DNA of 64,000 nucleotides, taken from positions 86,075,093 through 86,139,092 of the forward strand of contig CM056724.1 of assembly GCA_029844215.1 (NCBI GenBank). Direction: 5' to 3'. This document shows positions 23,201 to 34,589 of this stretch, one piece after another (the stretch's first letter is position 1; every line of letters begins with the position of its first letter). The position numbers and the translations under genes were made by a program. The notes beneath the pieces are model-generated. The model saw only the letters and a list, made by a program, of their open reading frames with translations, had not been told where the DNA came from and searched no databases. Source of the stretch: Przewalskia tangutica. Lineage: Eukaryota > Streptophyta > Magnoliopsida > Solanales > Solanaceae.

Positions 23201-25416
23201 TTTTCCAATAGTATATTCTTTTCCCCGGTTAGAATCAGGAGCAACAAAATGAAAAGAGTGGCTTTAGGTTTCTTCACATACCTCATATGAGCTGTAGAAA
23301 TGCTTATTTGTGCAGTTCTCCAATATTATCCTTATAACACGAAGGACCTGGAGGACAGCCTCCCTTGGGAATTGAGGCTCAGATTCCAAAAAATGGTCAT
23401 CAAATTGCAAATCTTTCCTAGTCTTAATGTATTTCTCAAAAAATGTATCAAAGTAATTAAAGAGATCAACCCAATGATAAAAATCTCCCTGCATACACAT
23501 GAATAAGAAAAAAAATTAAGAAAGGAGAAGACATGCAAAAGGGGAAAATAGTAATAACATCGCCACATGAAATCTGTATAGGTACCTTATCAAACTCCCA
23601 AATGAAACTTTTCAGGGGTTCTTCTATATTCTCTAATGGAGTAGTGGTGACGCTACTGATAAATGATCGGATCTTTGGAGGCTGGAAAAAAGGAAGGAAA
23701 AAACAAATGTGATCAGTACACATTTAAGTTTCTTTTCAGCAGTAGATGTTAAACATAACGCCTTCCCCTTTCAAACAAACATTACGAAACCAACCGCGGA
23801 ATATTGTGCTTCAAGGGGGAATCTTTCCCTAAATTACTCAACTACATTTTGAAACTTTGATAAAATGAAGCCTGAGTGAAGTACATCAATGAGAAAACAC
23901 CAATAAACTGTACTTTGGAAACCATAAAAAGAGCTCAAAGATACAAATACTAGAAGATTTTGGGATGTTAAAGTCCAAAATTCTACAGATATTAAATAAG
24001 ATTATTCACAAAATTCAACTCGAGATGTCTAAAAAGTATTAACTTTATAAGCGTAAATTATAACATATCAATCAATCAACTACTCCTCGATAGCAAAACA
24101 TTTGGGGCCAGAAAATGAAATGTCTATATCTATTCAATCTATTGCAGAACATTCCATAAAGCTTATAACATATAATCAAAAACTTTCTAAGCACATGTCT
24201 AGTTAGATTAAATAAATTATTAACAAAATTCAACTCGGGATGCCTAAAAACATCAACTTTATACGAATAACTTATAACATAATCAAGCAATCAACTGCTC
24301 CTCAATAGCAAAACATTTGGGGTCAGCAAAATGAAAGGTTAATATCTATTCAATCCATTCCAGCTCATTCAGCAGCCCAGTGTAATCCCAAGAAGTGAGG
24401 TCTGGGGAGAGTAGGATGTGCGCAAACCTTACCTCTACCTTTGTGGGGGCAGAGAGGCTGTTTCCGATAGACATTCCAGCCCATTCCATAAAGCTTATAA
24501 CATACAATCAAAAACTTCTAAGCACATGTCTAGTTAGATTAAATAAATTATTAACCAAATTCAACTAGTGATGTCTAAAAAATTAAAAACATCAACTTTA
24601 TAAGCTTAACTTATAACATATCAATCAAAAACATTTAGGGCCAGCACACGAAATGTCTATATTATTTGATATATTCTCGGCCCATTCCATAAAGCTTAGA
24701 ACATATAATCGAAAACTTCTAAGGACATGTCTAGTTAGATTAAATAAAATTAATAACAAAATTCAACTCATGATGTCTAAAAAATATCAACTTTATAAGC
24801 ATAACTTATAAATAGTAAAACATTTGGGGCCAGCTATATGAAATGTCTATATCTATTCAATCTATTCCAGCTTATAACATAAAATCAAAAACATCTAAGG
24901 TCATGTCTAGTTAAATTAAATATATTATTAACAAAATTCAACTCGTGCAATCTATAAGAACATCAACTTTATAAACGAGATAAGCTAACACCAAAACAAC
25001 CATAAAAGAAACTCGAAAAAAAATCACGAAGTAATGGCGCTTCCAATCAATCTAAGGACATATAATCAATAAATTCTAAGGACATGTCTAGTTAGATTGA
25101 ACAAATAATAACAAAATTCAACTCGTGATGTCTATAAAAACATCAACTTTACTTCATTACGAGATAAGCTAACACCAAAACAAACATAAAATAAACTCGA
25201 AAAAAAATCACGAAGTAATGGCGCTTCCAATCAATCTAAGGACATATAATCAATAAATTATAAGGACATGTCTATAGTTAGATTAAATAAATAATTAACG
25301 GGAAAAAATCACAAAGTAATGGCGCTTCCAATCAATTAAATTTACGTCAAATTAGTATGATCAGAAACATATACATGACTAACCACTTCGACGGCCCTCC
25401 TTCGCTTTAACTTCAT
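9201..25416 (-). CDS. UPL1: HECT-type E3 ubiquitin-protein ligase, UPL1/UPL2 family
   Basis: This enzyme takes ubiquitin from an E2 onto its own cysteine and passes it to substrate lysines. I join 15 coding exons (minus strand, 5' to 3'): 25384-25416, 23586-23681, 23282-23488, 13801-21699, 13404-13721, 13030-13231, 12665-12951, 12259-12572, 10936-12073, 10702-10848, 10532-10612, 10200-10425, 9974-10113, 9435-9541, 9201-9303. The sum is 11,298 nt, or 3,765 aa, close to the roughly 3,680 aa of Arabidopsis UPL1. All junctions are GT/AG and in frame. Order of domains: N-terminal armadillo-like DUF908/DUF913 region (about 90-800), UBA (about 1293-1335), UIM-like helix (about 1335-1352), acidic stretch (about 2155-2222), DUF4414-type repeats (about 2655-2725), C-terminal HECT (about 3405-3765). 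The start MKLKRRRAVEV matches the family N terminus. UPL1 and UPL2 are close paralogues, so the symbol is family-level. No frameshift or internal stop was found. Confidence 0.95.
13801..21699 (-). other. UPL1: Giant exon 4 (2,633 codons)
   Basis: One uninterrupted exon of 7,899 nt encodes residues 113-2745, about 70% of the protein. It starts after the acceptor TTGGTGGTGCAG and ends at GAAGAG before the donor GTCTGT. It contains most of the DUF908/DUF913 helical-repeat region, the UBA and UIM, long serine/glutamate-rich linkers, an acidic block (GDDDMGDDGEDDDEDED near 15520-15560) and the first IDPTFLEALPEDL / IDPEFLAALPPDI repeats of the DUF4414 type. These repeats are thought to bind ubiquitin-like folds in relatives such as HUWE1; that role is inference here. 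Confidence 0.93.
18000..18155 (-). other. UPL1: UBA domain and UIM-like motif coding segment
   Basis: The translated text TISTIVDMGFSRARAEEAL followed by a second helix ending MAMEWLFSH is a canonical UBA fold with the MGF loop. Directly after it, DELVRALALSLGNSSE fits the ubiquitin-interacting motif pattern (acidic residue, A-x-x-x-S). Both bind ubiquitin in known families. Their tandem placement is typical of plant UPL1/UPL2 and animal HUWE1. Confidence 0.9.
21927..21939. repeat. Poly-C run in intron 3
   Basis: Thirteen consecutive C residues, next to the SINE insertion that follows. Confidence 0.9.
21950..22053 (-). mobile_element. Au-type SINE in intron 3 of UPL1
   Basis: Minus-strand copy of the family: reading plus, the tail AACAACAACAATAAACCCAG comes first, then GGGTAGAGTGTACGCAGACC and GAGAGGCTGCC. 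A short target-site duplication (TTATGCA, extendable to 9 bp with one mismatch) flanks it at 21943-21949 and 22056-22062. It lies in the same orientation as the host gene. Confidence 0.8.
22263..22370. repeat. Tandem duplication, 55-bp unit
   Basis: Two adjacent near-identical copies start with GAAACCAGAATACAA at 22263 and 22318. They lie in intron 3 of the ligase gene. Confidence 0.85.
22551..22632. repeat. Tandem repeat, 36-bp unit, 2.3 copies
   Basis: Perfect copies at 22551-22586 and 22587-22622, plus a 10-bp partial copy (TATTTGCTAT). The unit begins TATTTGCTATCGTCG. It is intronic. Confidence 0.92.
22994..23122 (+). mobile_element. Au-type SINE in intron 3, opposite orientation
   Basis: Plus-strand copy with CCTCTCTACC, GGTTTGCGTACACTC, GAGATTACACTGGG and a TATGTTGTTGTT tail. 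It is flanked by a perfect 13-bp target-site duplication GTACTAAGGAGGC (22981-22993 and 23123-23135). A 22-bp segment (CACTCTGCCCTCCCCAGACT) is tandemly duplicated inside it around 23046-23092. It is antisense to the host gene. Confidence 0.88.
23980..25345. repeat. Minisatellite-like array filling intron 1
   Basis: Imperfect tandem units of roughly 180-215 bp carry the marker ACATGTCTAGTTAGATTAAA (at about 24191, 24524, 24724, 24903, 25081 and 25267) followed by AAAATTCAACTCGTGATGTC and CATCAACTTTATAAG. One unit is interrupted by a SINE. The last three units share AAGTAATGGCGCTTCCAATC. The array lies wholly in the 1.7-kb first intron of the ligase gene. Confidence 0.85.
24371..24471 (-). mobile_element. 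Au-type SINE inside the intron 1 array
   Basis: About 101 bp with AGTGTAATCCC, GAGGTCTGGGGAGAG, GCAAACCTTACC and GAGAGGCTGTTTCCG. It is flanked by a 15-bp target-site duplication with one mismatch (CATTCCAGCTCATTC at 24356-24370, CATTCCAGCCCATTC at 24472-24486). It splits one repeat unit, so it inserted after the array had formed. Confidence 0.88.
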
Positions 25417-25424
25417 CGTTGATA

Positions 25425-25445
25425 TCAACCAACTGATGAAACCAT
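25425..25445 (-). promoter_or_regulatory. Upstream ORF (6 codons) in the UPL1 leader
   Basis: The only ATG between the predicted transcription start and the main start opens a 6-codon frame encoding MVSSVG and stops with TGA at 25425-25427. That is 8 nt before the main ATG at 25416. Such a short gap leaves little room for reinitiation, so initiation at the main ATG would rely on leaky scanning. Any regulatory role is inference. Confidence 0.6.
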
Positions 25446-25618
25446 TGATGATTAAAACTGACCCGATTCGATCCAATTAAATTAAATTGGACAAGTTGAG
25501 GGATCAAAAATTCAAATTGGGGCAAAATCGATTTCTAGGGTTTTGGGAAAGGGTTTAATTGGTGATTAAGGATCGCGGAGAGAGGATAAAAGCTGTGGGG
25601 TGTTGCCGCTTGCATCTC

Positions 25619-25626
25619 TATATATA
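25619..25626 (-). promoter_or_regulatory. TATA box of the UPL1-like gene
   Basis: TATATATA in the minus-strand context CCTATATATAGAG, about 200 bp upstream of the start codon. A transcription start near 25590 and a leader of about 170 nt would follow. Confidence 0.6.
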
Positions 25627-25744
25627 GGAATTCCAATGGATTTTCAGAAAAAATAGGGAAATTTTGCAATTTTATTTTTTATTTTTTTGTATTTCAGGTG
25701 AATGTGGATTGGATATTTGGATTTGGAGCTGGGAAATATTAAAC

Positions 25745-26751
25745 GAAAAGGGGCCAAAATTTCCTAAACTATTCCAAATAGGTCATATATACTCTCGGTT
25801 TATTTTTATATCAAATATGCCCTCGCCGTCAATTGAAGGAGTCTCAAATATTCTTCTTTTTAACGGACTGACAGATTTGTTGACAGGACAGTGTCATGTG
25901 GAAAAAATTATCCACATAGCCATCCACCTAGGTATATGACTGAACCCACATTCCCAATTGAATTTCCACAACTATTATCTCACAAAATCCAACAAATTAT
26001 TAAACTAATTTCTTCACAAAAATTAAATTTTGACAAATCAAAGAAGTAAATTTGTCCTTCTCTCCCTCTCTCTGCTATTTTTATAAAATACAATCTGTTG
26101 GATAAATTTGTCTCAAATTTCTCATTTTTTGTGAAGAAATTCGTTTAAGAATTTGTTGGTTTTGTTAGATTATTCTAATTGTTCTTAAATTTCTCATTTC
26201 TTTTGAAGAAATTGGTTTAACAATTTATTGGGTTTGTGATTTTTTTTCAAAAAAATTAATCTTTGTGAAGAAATTGGTTCAAGACTTTGTTGGGTTTTGT
26301 GAAATTATTAGAAATTTGTCAAAAAAATAATTTTTGTGAAAATTTGGTTTAAATTTTTTGTTGAGTTTGTGAAATTACCACAACTTTTTCCAAAAATTTG
26401 AATTTTTGTGAAGAAATTGATTCAATAATTCATTTTCTTTTAAGAATTATTTTAAATTTGTCAAAAAATTAATATTTGTGAAGAAATTGGTTCAATAGTT
26501 TGTTGGGTATTGTGAGATAATAGTTTTGGAAATTCAATTGGAAATGTGGGTCGGGTCATATGCCTAGGTAGATGTCCATGTGGGTAATTTTTTTCACATG
26601 GCACTCCCCGTCAGTAAATCTGACAGTCCATTAAAGAGAATGGTATTTGAGGTCCCTTAGATTGACGGCGATGACATATTTGATACCAAAAACAAATGGA
26701 TGATATATGCGGTCTATTTCGATAGTTTAGGGGTAATTTTGGCCCTTTTCC
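25745..26751. mobile_element. Foldback / MITE-like element with ~295-bp inverted arms
   Basis: The left arm (25745 to about 26040) and the right arm (about 26455-26751) are imperfect inverted copies. The ends read GAAAAGGGGCCAAAATT at left and, reverse-complemented, GAAAAGGGCCAAAATTACCC at right. Further matches follow, such as GACGGCG, the ATATGAC/CCTAGG segment and CCAATTGAATTTCC. The centre holds about six copies of a 70-bp unit marked GTGAAGAAATTGGTTCAA (about 26129-26500) related to the inner ends of the arms. No transposase is present, and I could not find an unambiguous target-site duplication. Confidence 0.75.
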
Positions 26752-26814
26752 GAGTATTCTATAGGGGTAGAAAATTTAGTAGTAGTAATATTTTTTAGAA
26801 ATTATTTTTTAGCC

Positions 26815-27110
26815 CTATGTCTAATTCATGTTTCGAATTTGTTGAGATGCCTTTTTTGTCAAAAGCAACTTATACCCAAAACGGAATTCGAAATATGTGA
26901 TAAAGAATGTCTAATTTTTGCTTCGAATTTGTTAAAGATGTTTTTCTATCAGTAACGACTTATATCCAAAACTTGAATCGGAATATGTGAATAAGGATGT
27001 CTTATTCCCGTTTCGAGTTTGTGTTTTCCTATAAAAAATGACTCGTACCCTGAAATGTGTGATTAAGGATGTTTAATTCCCGCTTCGAATTCATTAAGAT
27101 GTTTTTCTAT
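26815..27110. repeat. Imperfect tandem repeats, ~70-90 bp
   Basis: Four degenerate units carry TCTAATT..GTTTCGAATTTG followed by GATGTTTTTCTAT and a TACCCAAAAC-like segment, at about 26820, 26909, 27000 and 27071. The array is not coding. Confidence 0.7.
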
Positions 27111-27161
27111 AAAATAAAATTAATAAAAGAAAAATTCATACCCAAAACTCCAAGCCGAAAA

Positions 27162-28512
27162 TGAAAGTATATTTATGTCCTAGAGACAATCTGTATTAAG
27201 ACAAATGTACTTTATACACATTCATATTTATATTAATGGAGATTAATATTATGTCATTTGCAGTTATTGAATTATTGGTTGATTGTCTATAATATTCTAT
27301 AAATACAACCCAAGAGGTTACGTGGTTACTAATAATGTGAGAGATTAATATTATAACGTAACTCTTAAACTGCCTCGACTAATGATCATCGAGAATGGGA
27401 TACAGATGATATGTGATACGTCGACATGTGGTCTACATCGTATCCTTTAGGGAGATAGAAGTCCTCAGACTTGAGGTCGATACGCGCCTTGTTTATAGCG
27501 TAATGTATTTTGATTCTGTCCTAAGATTAAATGTCTTATAGGTTGAGACGCGGTTTGTATTGGGTATATTGCGACGTAGATTAAAGGTGGTAGTTGAGCC
27601 AAAATTAGGATTCATTCCTCGAATGTATCTTCGAGAGAACACTCAGATTCTCATATGGTATTAGGTTGACTAAGTCGTTGGCCAACGTAGTAGACATATC
27701 TATGATATGGTTTTGTTGTCAGCTAATATAGATGAGATATAATAATCAAGCCATTTGGATAGACACTTGGCAGATCATAAGCTTGATCAAGTGTGTCGTG
27801 AATGAAAGGATTTTATCTTCCCACATATGGACACAAGTTTCGTGTAACTATACTTCACATATTGAGTTCGTCTTCCGGCGCCGTCTAGGAGTTCCGTGTA
27901 GACCCTAATGTTATTAGTGTCGATATGTGAAGGCCTATAGGGTAACACTAAGTCAATTGTTCAGTCGATTCAAGGATGTAATAAGAGAGAATATAAATGT
28001 TCAGTTTATAATCGAGACATTAGAATAAATAATGATTATATAATTAAATTGAGATGGTATTTCAGATTTAATTAAAATAGAAACGAGACAAAAATGGACT
28101 AGGGCCGCGGCGCCACGTGTCAAGTGGGTCCGAGTGACCCACTCTGCCTCGATTTCTGGGCCTGGTCCACTTGGGAACCCTAGCTGATTTTTGCAGCTAT
28201 AAATAGAGGGTTCAATCATTATTTTAACACACTCAATTCACAAGAATTATTCTCTGTCGGATTTCCTAGTTTTCCGAAAGAATAATTACATTGGAGTATT
28301 GACTTGAAAATCAAGGAATGGTTGCGTGCTCACCCTTGGTATACACTTGAAGAAGAAGATTCCAGATTTGCAAATTGTAAGTGTTCTATCGACGCATTAC
28401 AGTTTCTATGTGTTTTCATTATATAATCATCCATCAGTTTGACCGTCCGTCGGGTTTGAAAAATAAATTTTCAAATTTCGCTGCGTGTACGAACCCGAAA
28501 AAATCCCTACAG
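27162..28512 (+). mobile_element. LTR of a Ty1-copia-type retrotransposon
   Basis: A 1.35-kb LTR starts TGAAAGTATATTTATG and ends CCCTACA, followed after one base by a primer-binding site. It carries a TATA box CTATAAATAG at 28197-28206 in a GC-rich promoter-like context. The start coordinate is inferred from the TG boundary and is less certain than the end. Confidence 0.7.
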
Positions 28513-28513
28513 T

Positions 28514-28525
28514 GGTATCAGAGCC
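28514..28525 (+). other. Primer-binding site, initiator tRNA-Met type
   Basis: TGGTATCAGAGC, the standard complement of the plant tRNA-iMet 3' end used by Copia and many gypsy elements, lies immediately after the LTR. Confidence 0.92.
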
Positions 28526-28903
28526 TGAGCTATTTTGTGTGATTATATAATGTTTATTAATGATAATATGAGTTAGGATTTGTTTAAATCTAATTTTATG
28601 TCGTTAAGAAGCTTTAAAACCTTGAATCTTAAGAAAGCATAATCTTTGTCTTCGGGCCTATCAAACAATGATGAAATCGAGGAAGTTATTCCAATCTAAC
28701 TTTGTTAAGTCAACGTGCCTAACCGGTTCGTTATGGACATGGTGCATTGAGGCGAAGAACGAGAAGGGATTGGATAATGGTCGATGAACGTATTGTTTGA
28801 TGATGAAGGGGAACGACGATGAATCTGAAAATCTGACCCTGAACCAGTTTTAGGGTTTCGGAAATACAGATTTCACGTTTCTGGGATCAAGGCGCCGCGA
28901 CGT
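28526..28903 (+). mobile_element. Truncated internal region of the Copia-type element
   Basis: About 380 bp of post-PBS leader with no intact gag frame. It is cut where the next LTR begins (TGTTAGGTG at 28904). No pol is present and no second LTR of this element is in the window. Confidence 0.55.
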
Positions 28904-29711
28904 TGTTAGGTGTATTTAGTATACGCGTTTGAGTCATTTTTAGTTAGTATTTTTCCTATTTTCGTTTAAATAAGTGTCATGTTAGGGTCGTTTTTCTTTC
29001 TTTTGAGTCACAACGGTTCTAAATGGCAAAATGACAAACAGAAGCTAAAAATGGGCAGAAAAGGAGCTCCCGAAGCAAAAAGGACGGAAGTTGGCAGATC
29101 CGGACGAAAGACTGCAGGACCGCGGTGCCATTCTGCAGGACCGCGGTCCCATAATTATTGAGAAGTTGCAGTACTTTCGGCACCACGGTGCCATTCTGCA
29201 GGACCGCAGTGCCGATGCGGAAATTTCTAATCCGAAACAGAATTGGCAAGGGCTTTTGCCCAAGGCACACATTTTTGACAATATATATAAACCCTTGGGA
29301 CAGATTTTAGGGATTATTCGACCACACATCTTCTTCTCTGGGGAAAAACACAACACAACGCTTGGCGGCTACAATTGGAGACTTAATTCTAAGTATTTTT
29401 CTTTCTTTTCTCTATTGTAATTCAGTTCATGTTTGGATTTGTATTAGTTCTTAGCATGTCTATGGCTAGGAGCTAAACACTTTATTAGAGTTTTCCTATT
29501 GAATCGCTTGAAACTCTTATTCATGAATTAATGCATTAGTTTGATTTTCTTCTTCACTTGGTTAAGATTTATTCAATATTGGTATGAATGTTTGATAGTT
29601 AATTGATCACTAATTATCATAATCTATATGATTTCGAATCAAGAACCGAGAGGAGAGATTTGGATATGCTGTAATTGAATAGACATAGGTTAAACTCGCG
29701 GACGTAAGTAC
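28904..29711 (+). mobile_element. Ty3-gypsy LTR fragment, left part (Athila-like)
   Basis: Begins TGTTAGGTGTATTTAG and continues until the Ogre-like element inserted at 29712. The other half resumes at 51481. It includes three copies of a CTGCAGGACCGCGGTGCC-like motif (about 29115-29215). Assignment to an Athila-like LTR rests on general resemblance only. Confidence 0.5.
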
Positions 29712-32700
29712 TGTTGACACCCAATTTTGACCCTCCCGTCCAGACCTTAGCTATAAAATTACACTAATTTTACAAAATAATCTTATGATTTTTATAATAA
29801 AATGCAACAATAATAATCTAACACACGCGTTTTAATAATAACATTCATAAAAGAATTAAGCAATCCTTAAATATCATATATGCACGTAGCATTTAAATAA
29901 TTCAATTTTTTTTAATTTAGCTCCGCAGAATACGCATAATAAATAAGTTTTAATAACAGCATCACATTATAAAAATTAAGCACTAATTAAATAGCACACC
30001 CGCATTTATTATTGCAATAATTTTAAAACTCAAACTTAGATTAATAAAGCACCTGAATAATCTAATTACAATTTAAATAGCTTAATTTACCATTAATTAA
30101 TTAAATAATACACCTAAAACTAATAATACACTACCCAAAATAAATACTTAATACTCAGCCCAATTTTCGCAGCCCAACTACCCAAACCCGCGGCCCATAC
30201 CCAGATCTTTATACTACCCGCAGCCCATTCTCCCTATTTCCCCTTATCAGTCCAGCCCACGCCCAGCAGCCCTCATTTCATCCCTTCTCTCTCCATCGCC
30301 TCACCTTCACTTCATCTTCTAGAAACGAGACGAAACCACAGCCGCTTCACTTCACCTTCCTAAGATAAACGCTTCTAGCGCACCTCTCTCGCTCCCATCG
30401 CCCGTGTCGTGATTCTCGCTTTGAGAATCCGTGAATCGAACAAATCCATCCATAATCTTACATTACAAATCAATATCAATTTACCATAACGAGCGACAAA
30501 TCGGTACCAAAATTATTCGTTTATCATAACCAAATCGCACACAAATGGTAAGAAACAAAGACCCAAATCTCACGAAATTACTAACCAAACTTAGAACCCA
30601 GGAGGCTATAAAAGGCACGTGCAATAGGATTGAGGCATCGGTCGAGCACGATGAAGAGCTCGATCGAAGGCAGCAGAGCTCGGAGGGGCGATAGGAAGCG
30701 ATCTAAAAACCATTCTCTTACAGCAAAGGCGAAGTCGAGCACCGCTTCGCCAAGAATACCTTTCTTTACAATCGAAAATTAGAAGGCTAAGCGTAAAACC
30801 TCAGCGGGCCAGAAGCGACTTGATCTGTTGCCTCGGTTATTTGCCGGAGAAGGTAAAATTATCACCCTTCGATCTTAAATTCGTTTGGTATCAATGTGTA
30901 CAATATGTTTTCTTGATACGACGGATTGAGTATACATTTGGCTAATATTAATCGTTATTTATGCTTATTAAGCTAATCGCAGAACCTGTTTAGATAACAT
31001 TGATTGTTATTATCATTCGTGATGGTGATTGCCGATACGTTTCACTAGCTTGATTATCGACAACTTGTATACACGGTGGATAGAGTAGTTATCGTTCGTA
31101 TTTTAAGGGTCGAATGGTATCTACATTAGTATGTTGCATCTTTTAAGCTATTTTCATGCCATAAAAGGTCACAGTCCCTGTTGCGAGTCACACTTAAAAT
31201 GTCTCATGTGGTATGATACGTTCAGGGAGTAATTTAGTGTTGAAATCATAAACTTTGACGCATATTTGCTTTCTTGAGTATCGCGGTGTTGCCTCGTATA
31301 TTTCATTAGTTTATATGCGCTTGTTCTGGTATGTTTCATTGAGTTTAGACCTTATGTGGTGTCCATATTGAGCTTGAAACACTATAATTATGAAACTATC
31401 TATCTAGGGCTTTAAGAGTCAGGTTTATGGAACTGGTTGTAATGTTGATTTTGACTATGTCTGGGTGGTGTATTCCCTGTTGGCATTCAGTGTGTAACCA
31501 TTCGGTATATTAAGGATGCAATCTTACCTTAGAAAGCATTAAACAAGGTAGAACTGGCCTCATAAATGGTTGAAAATTGTTTCATTTGAACTAAGTAAGT
31601 TATAGCCTCTGTTTGCATCTCACATTTGGCCTCTACATATAACTGTTCTGTCTTAAGCCCACAAGTCTGCAGTTCCGCCTCTGCATTATACTGTGACCAG
31701 ACCCCCCCTTCCCCCTAGCATTTAGATTTCTCTATTTTTGTTTTACATGTGACAGACTAGACCCATCGTGGTTTATCTTTTACTGATCCCACAGTTTAGT
31801 CATGAAGTATGAAACATGTGTTAACTTTCTATTTCAAGCTCACCGTATCCTACTGTTGGCTGTTTGTTGCGGCAGCTGCGTCGCTTTATCTGCTGATTTA
31901 CCCATCTTTATGTTTTGATTAGGTATAAACTAGATACGTGTGTGTGTAGATTTTTATGGTTCAAATAAATTGAGTACATACTAATCTTTATCTTTCTTTC
32001 CATTTTACATGAAATGCACCGGAGCAAAATGAAGAGTCTCACGGCGAGACTCATCACAAGCTACTTCAAATGGCAACCCGCGTCTATGTACATTCATCCG
32101 CATTCTCGCTTCAGAAATTCCCTAAACAAAATAGTACAAGATGACGTCGTCATCCATCTCAACTCCTCCTACTCGTTAAATCTCATTGCCCCATTTTATG
32201 TCTTTATCTGTTATTGCAATTTTATTATCTTAATATTGTAATTAATATGATACATGACTCTATCAATCGTCGAATAGATTGGGAGGGTAGTTTAAAAAAT
32301 ATAAATCCATTTTATTATTTGTTTTAGGTTCAACACATAGGTCTATATTTAAAAAACAATTTAACCATTCTTTATTTATATCACACATCACGTGATTAAG
32401 ACTATTTTTACTAAATCCATAACAAAGAAATAATTCTCTCATACTCGTTACTAACAATATATAATTTATCATTTTCCTATTATCAATAAGCACTTTAGAT
32501 ATCAGGACATATATATATTAGTTAAAAAATCAATTTTGCAAATACAAATACTGTTTTCAATAAATCAATCTTATACTTTTATAAATCATGTCTACTTTAT
32601 GTTTATTTTGTCCAAACCCGACTTTTGAGTTACATTTCACACTATTGCTATACGATATGTATTTTTAAACTTTACATAAACAAATCTTACAACTCCCTTA

Positions 32701-33114
32701 TGTTTGTCAAAAAAAATACATTTTTATATACTTGCAATATCTTTTGACTTAAATATCTCTAACATGCATTTTTCTAATACAATAATTAACCTAGGTTTGA
32801 ACGGACAACCGCAAGTTAGCGGATCCTTTAGGGTGCCTAAACCCTTCCCTTTAGGATAATAAAGAACCCTTACCCAGAATCTCATTAAGTTTAGCAGACC
32901 ATTTAATGGAGTTAATGTTTACTTTAAACTAGTTAACATTTAGGTGTCCTAATTCACCCAAACTAATTAGGTGGCGACTCCATGAACCCTAGCACCCTTT
33001 AGCATTTAACACTTTAACATTCCTTTTAAAATTTAGCACTTTTATTTATTTTCTAACATTTTTACTTAAGCAGGGTTCGCTTTAAAAAAGTCGCGGTCGA
33101 AAATGGGCGCGACA
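29712..33114 (+). repeat. 5' LTR of the Ogre-like element
   Basis: A 3,403-bp LTR starts TGTTGACACCCAATTTTGAC and ends GGGCGCGACA. It matches 38658-40938 joined to 50315-51475 almost throughout. Long LTRs of this size are typical of the Ogre/Tat clade. Confidence 0.9.
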
Positions 33115-33117
33115 GAA

Positions 33118-33135
33118 TGGCGACTCCACTGGGGA
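33118..33135 (+). other. Primer-binding site, Ogre/Tat type
   Basis: TGGCGACTCCACTGGGGA follows the 5' LTR by three bases. It resembles the tRNA-Arg-complementary site used by Ogre elements; the tRNA assignment is from memory of that clade. Confidence 0.75.
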
Positions 33136-34589
33136 TTTTAGGTTCTTAACCACAACAGATCTAGGGTTATTATTTGGCATTACTTTTGCATTTAATTTTT
33201 GTGTGCTGTATTTTGTTTTGTTTATTGCTATCTGCTTTACTGCTTTCCTTAAACTGGAATTCCGTTCATATTTCTTCCACTCTGGAAAATTCACACTATC
33301 ACACACAACACGCGGGTGTGCTTCGCGCACCTGCAAATTTCTTTCAAACACCCAAATTTAAGAGAGTTGGTGTTTTGCGCGGAGAATCCGGTCCAACCGG
33401 TGGTCGCGTAGCCTTCTCACTCGAGTAGTCCGCTCGGGAACCTTGCGTCTAGAAAAGCCAAATCCTAGAAACTTAAGATAGAGCTATACCACCCTTTATT
33501 TTAGGGCATGCATGCATTTACCTTAGGTGGGTCGGTCCGCAGCATCGACACCTGATTAGGAAGACACCAAACTTGTCGACGGATTTCTCAACCCAACGAC
33601 CAACCAAAGATATTATGTGTAGCGTGACAATGATAGACAAATCCAAACCTAATCATGTCATGCTGAAATTGGAAAAAGTGCCGTCGTTTGGTCGCCATTT
33701 CCAACAAAAGCATTACGGTTGCGACTTGGACAAATCCATCATAACCTCGCATATTTGGCGTTTAGGCCTACCTGCGGCATAAAAGGTCCCAAACATGTTA
33801 GAACACACACTTGATTTGCAATTTGCTTATTAGTATATATTGCACGCAACTTTTTGCATATTATACTAACTTGGTTTGCCGTTTGTTAAAGGATTATTTT
33901 TGCCTAGCTTATCCTCGAAAGGTTGATTCGCGTTGGTGGTAGAAGCACAATCATCCAATAAATGACTAATCCGAGGCACGAGCGAAACAACTTAGGACTC
34001 GTCCCGTTCCGTAGAGGATGCGAGGCGTTGGAAAGGAGAAACACCAATGATCAAAACCTACACTATTGCGGCAAATGGAAATCATGCTGGCCGAAATAGA
34101 AAGGCTCAAAATATCACAAACCGTCTATTAGCTTGAATGCACCACTCCCGCAGCAAGGGACAAATGCAATCGTGTCCACAAGCCCGAGCCTCCACTTTCC
34201 CAAAACTCCCACAAAGGCGCAACATACCATTTCGCGCTGGCGTCACTTGCGGTCAATTTGCAAACCGACCTCGCGATGATCCGTTCACTACATACACATC
34301 TCAACCTCCGCTACTTATATCTCCCCACTCAACCCAAATTGCCAAGCCACCCAATACGAGCGGATGACACACAAACAATATGAGGATTAGCACGTCCAAT
34401 GAAAGCCAACCATTTATTATGCGATCCTCTCAAGAGACAAATCGATGCAGGAAGTGGAGCGGCGGACTCGAGCAGTGATGAAAATATGGCAAAAGAAATC
34501 AGTAGCTTGAAAGAGGCATTCAAAAGCATTCAAGCGAACAAAGGGAGGAAAGTTTAGAATATGAAAACTTATGCATGCACCCGACGTTG

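Noticed and set aside
32014..32241. 75-codon reading frame, nearly identical to one at 50373-50600
   Set aside because: Both lie at the same place in the two LTRs of the Ogre-like element; duplication is due to the LTR pair and there is no protein-family similarity.
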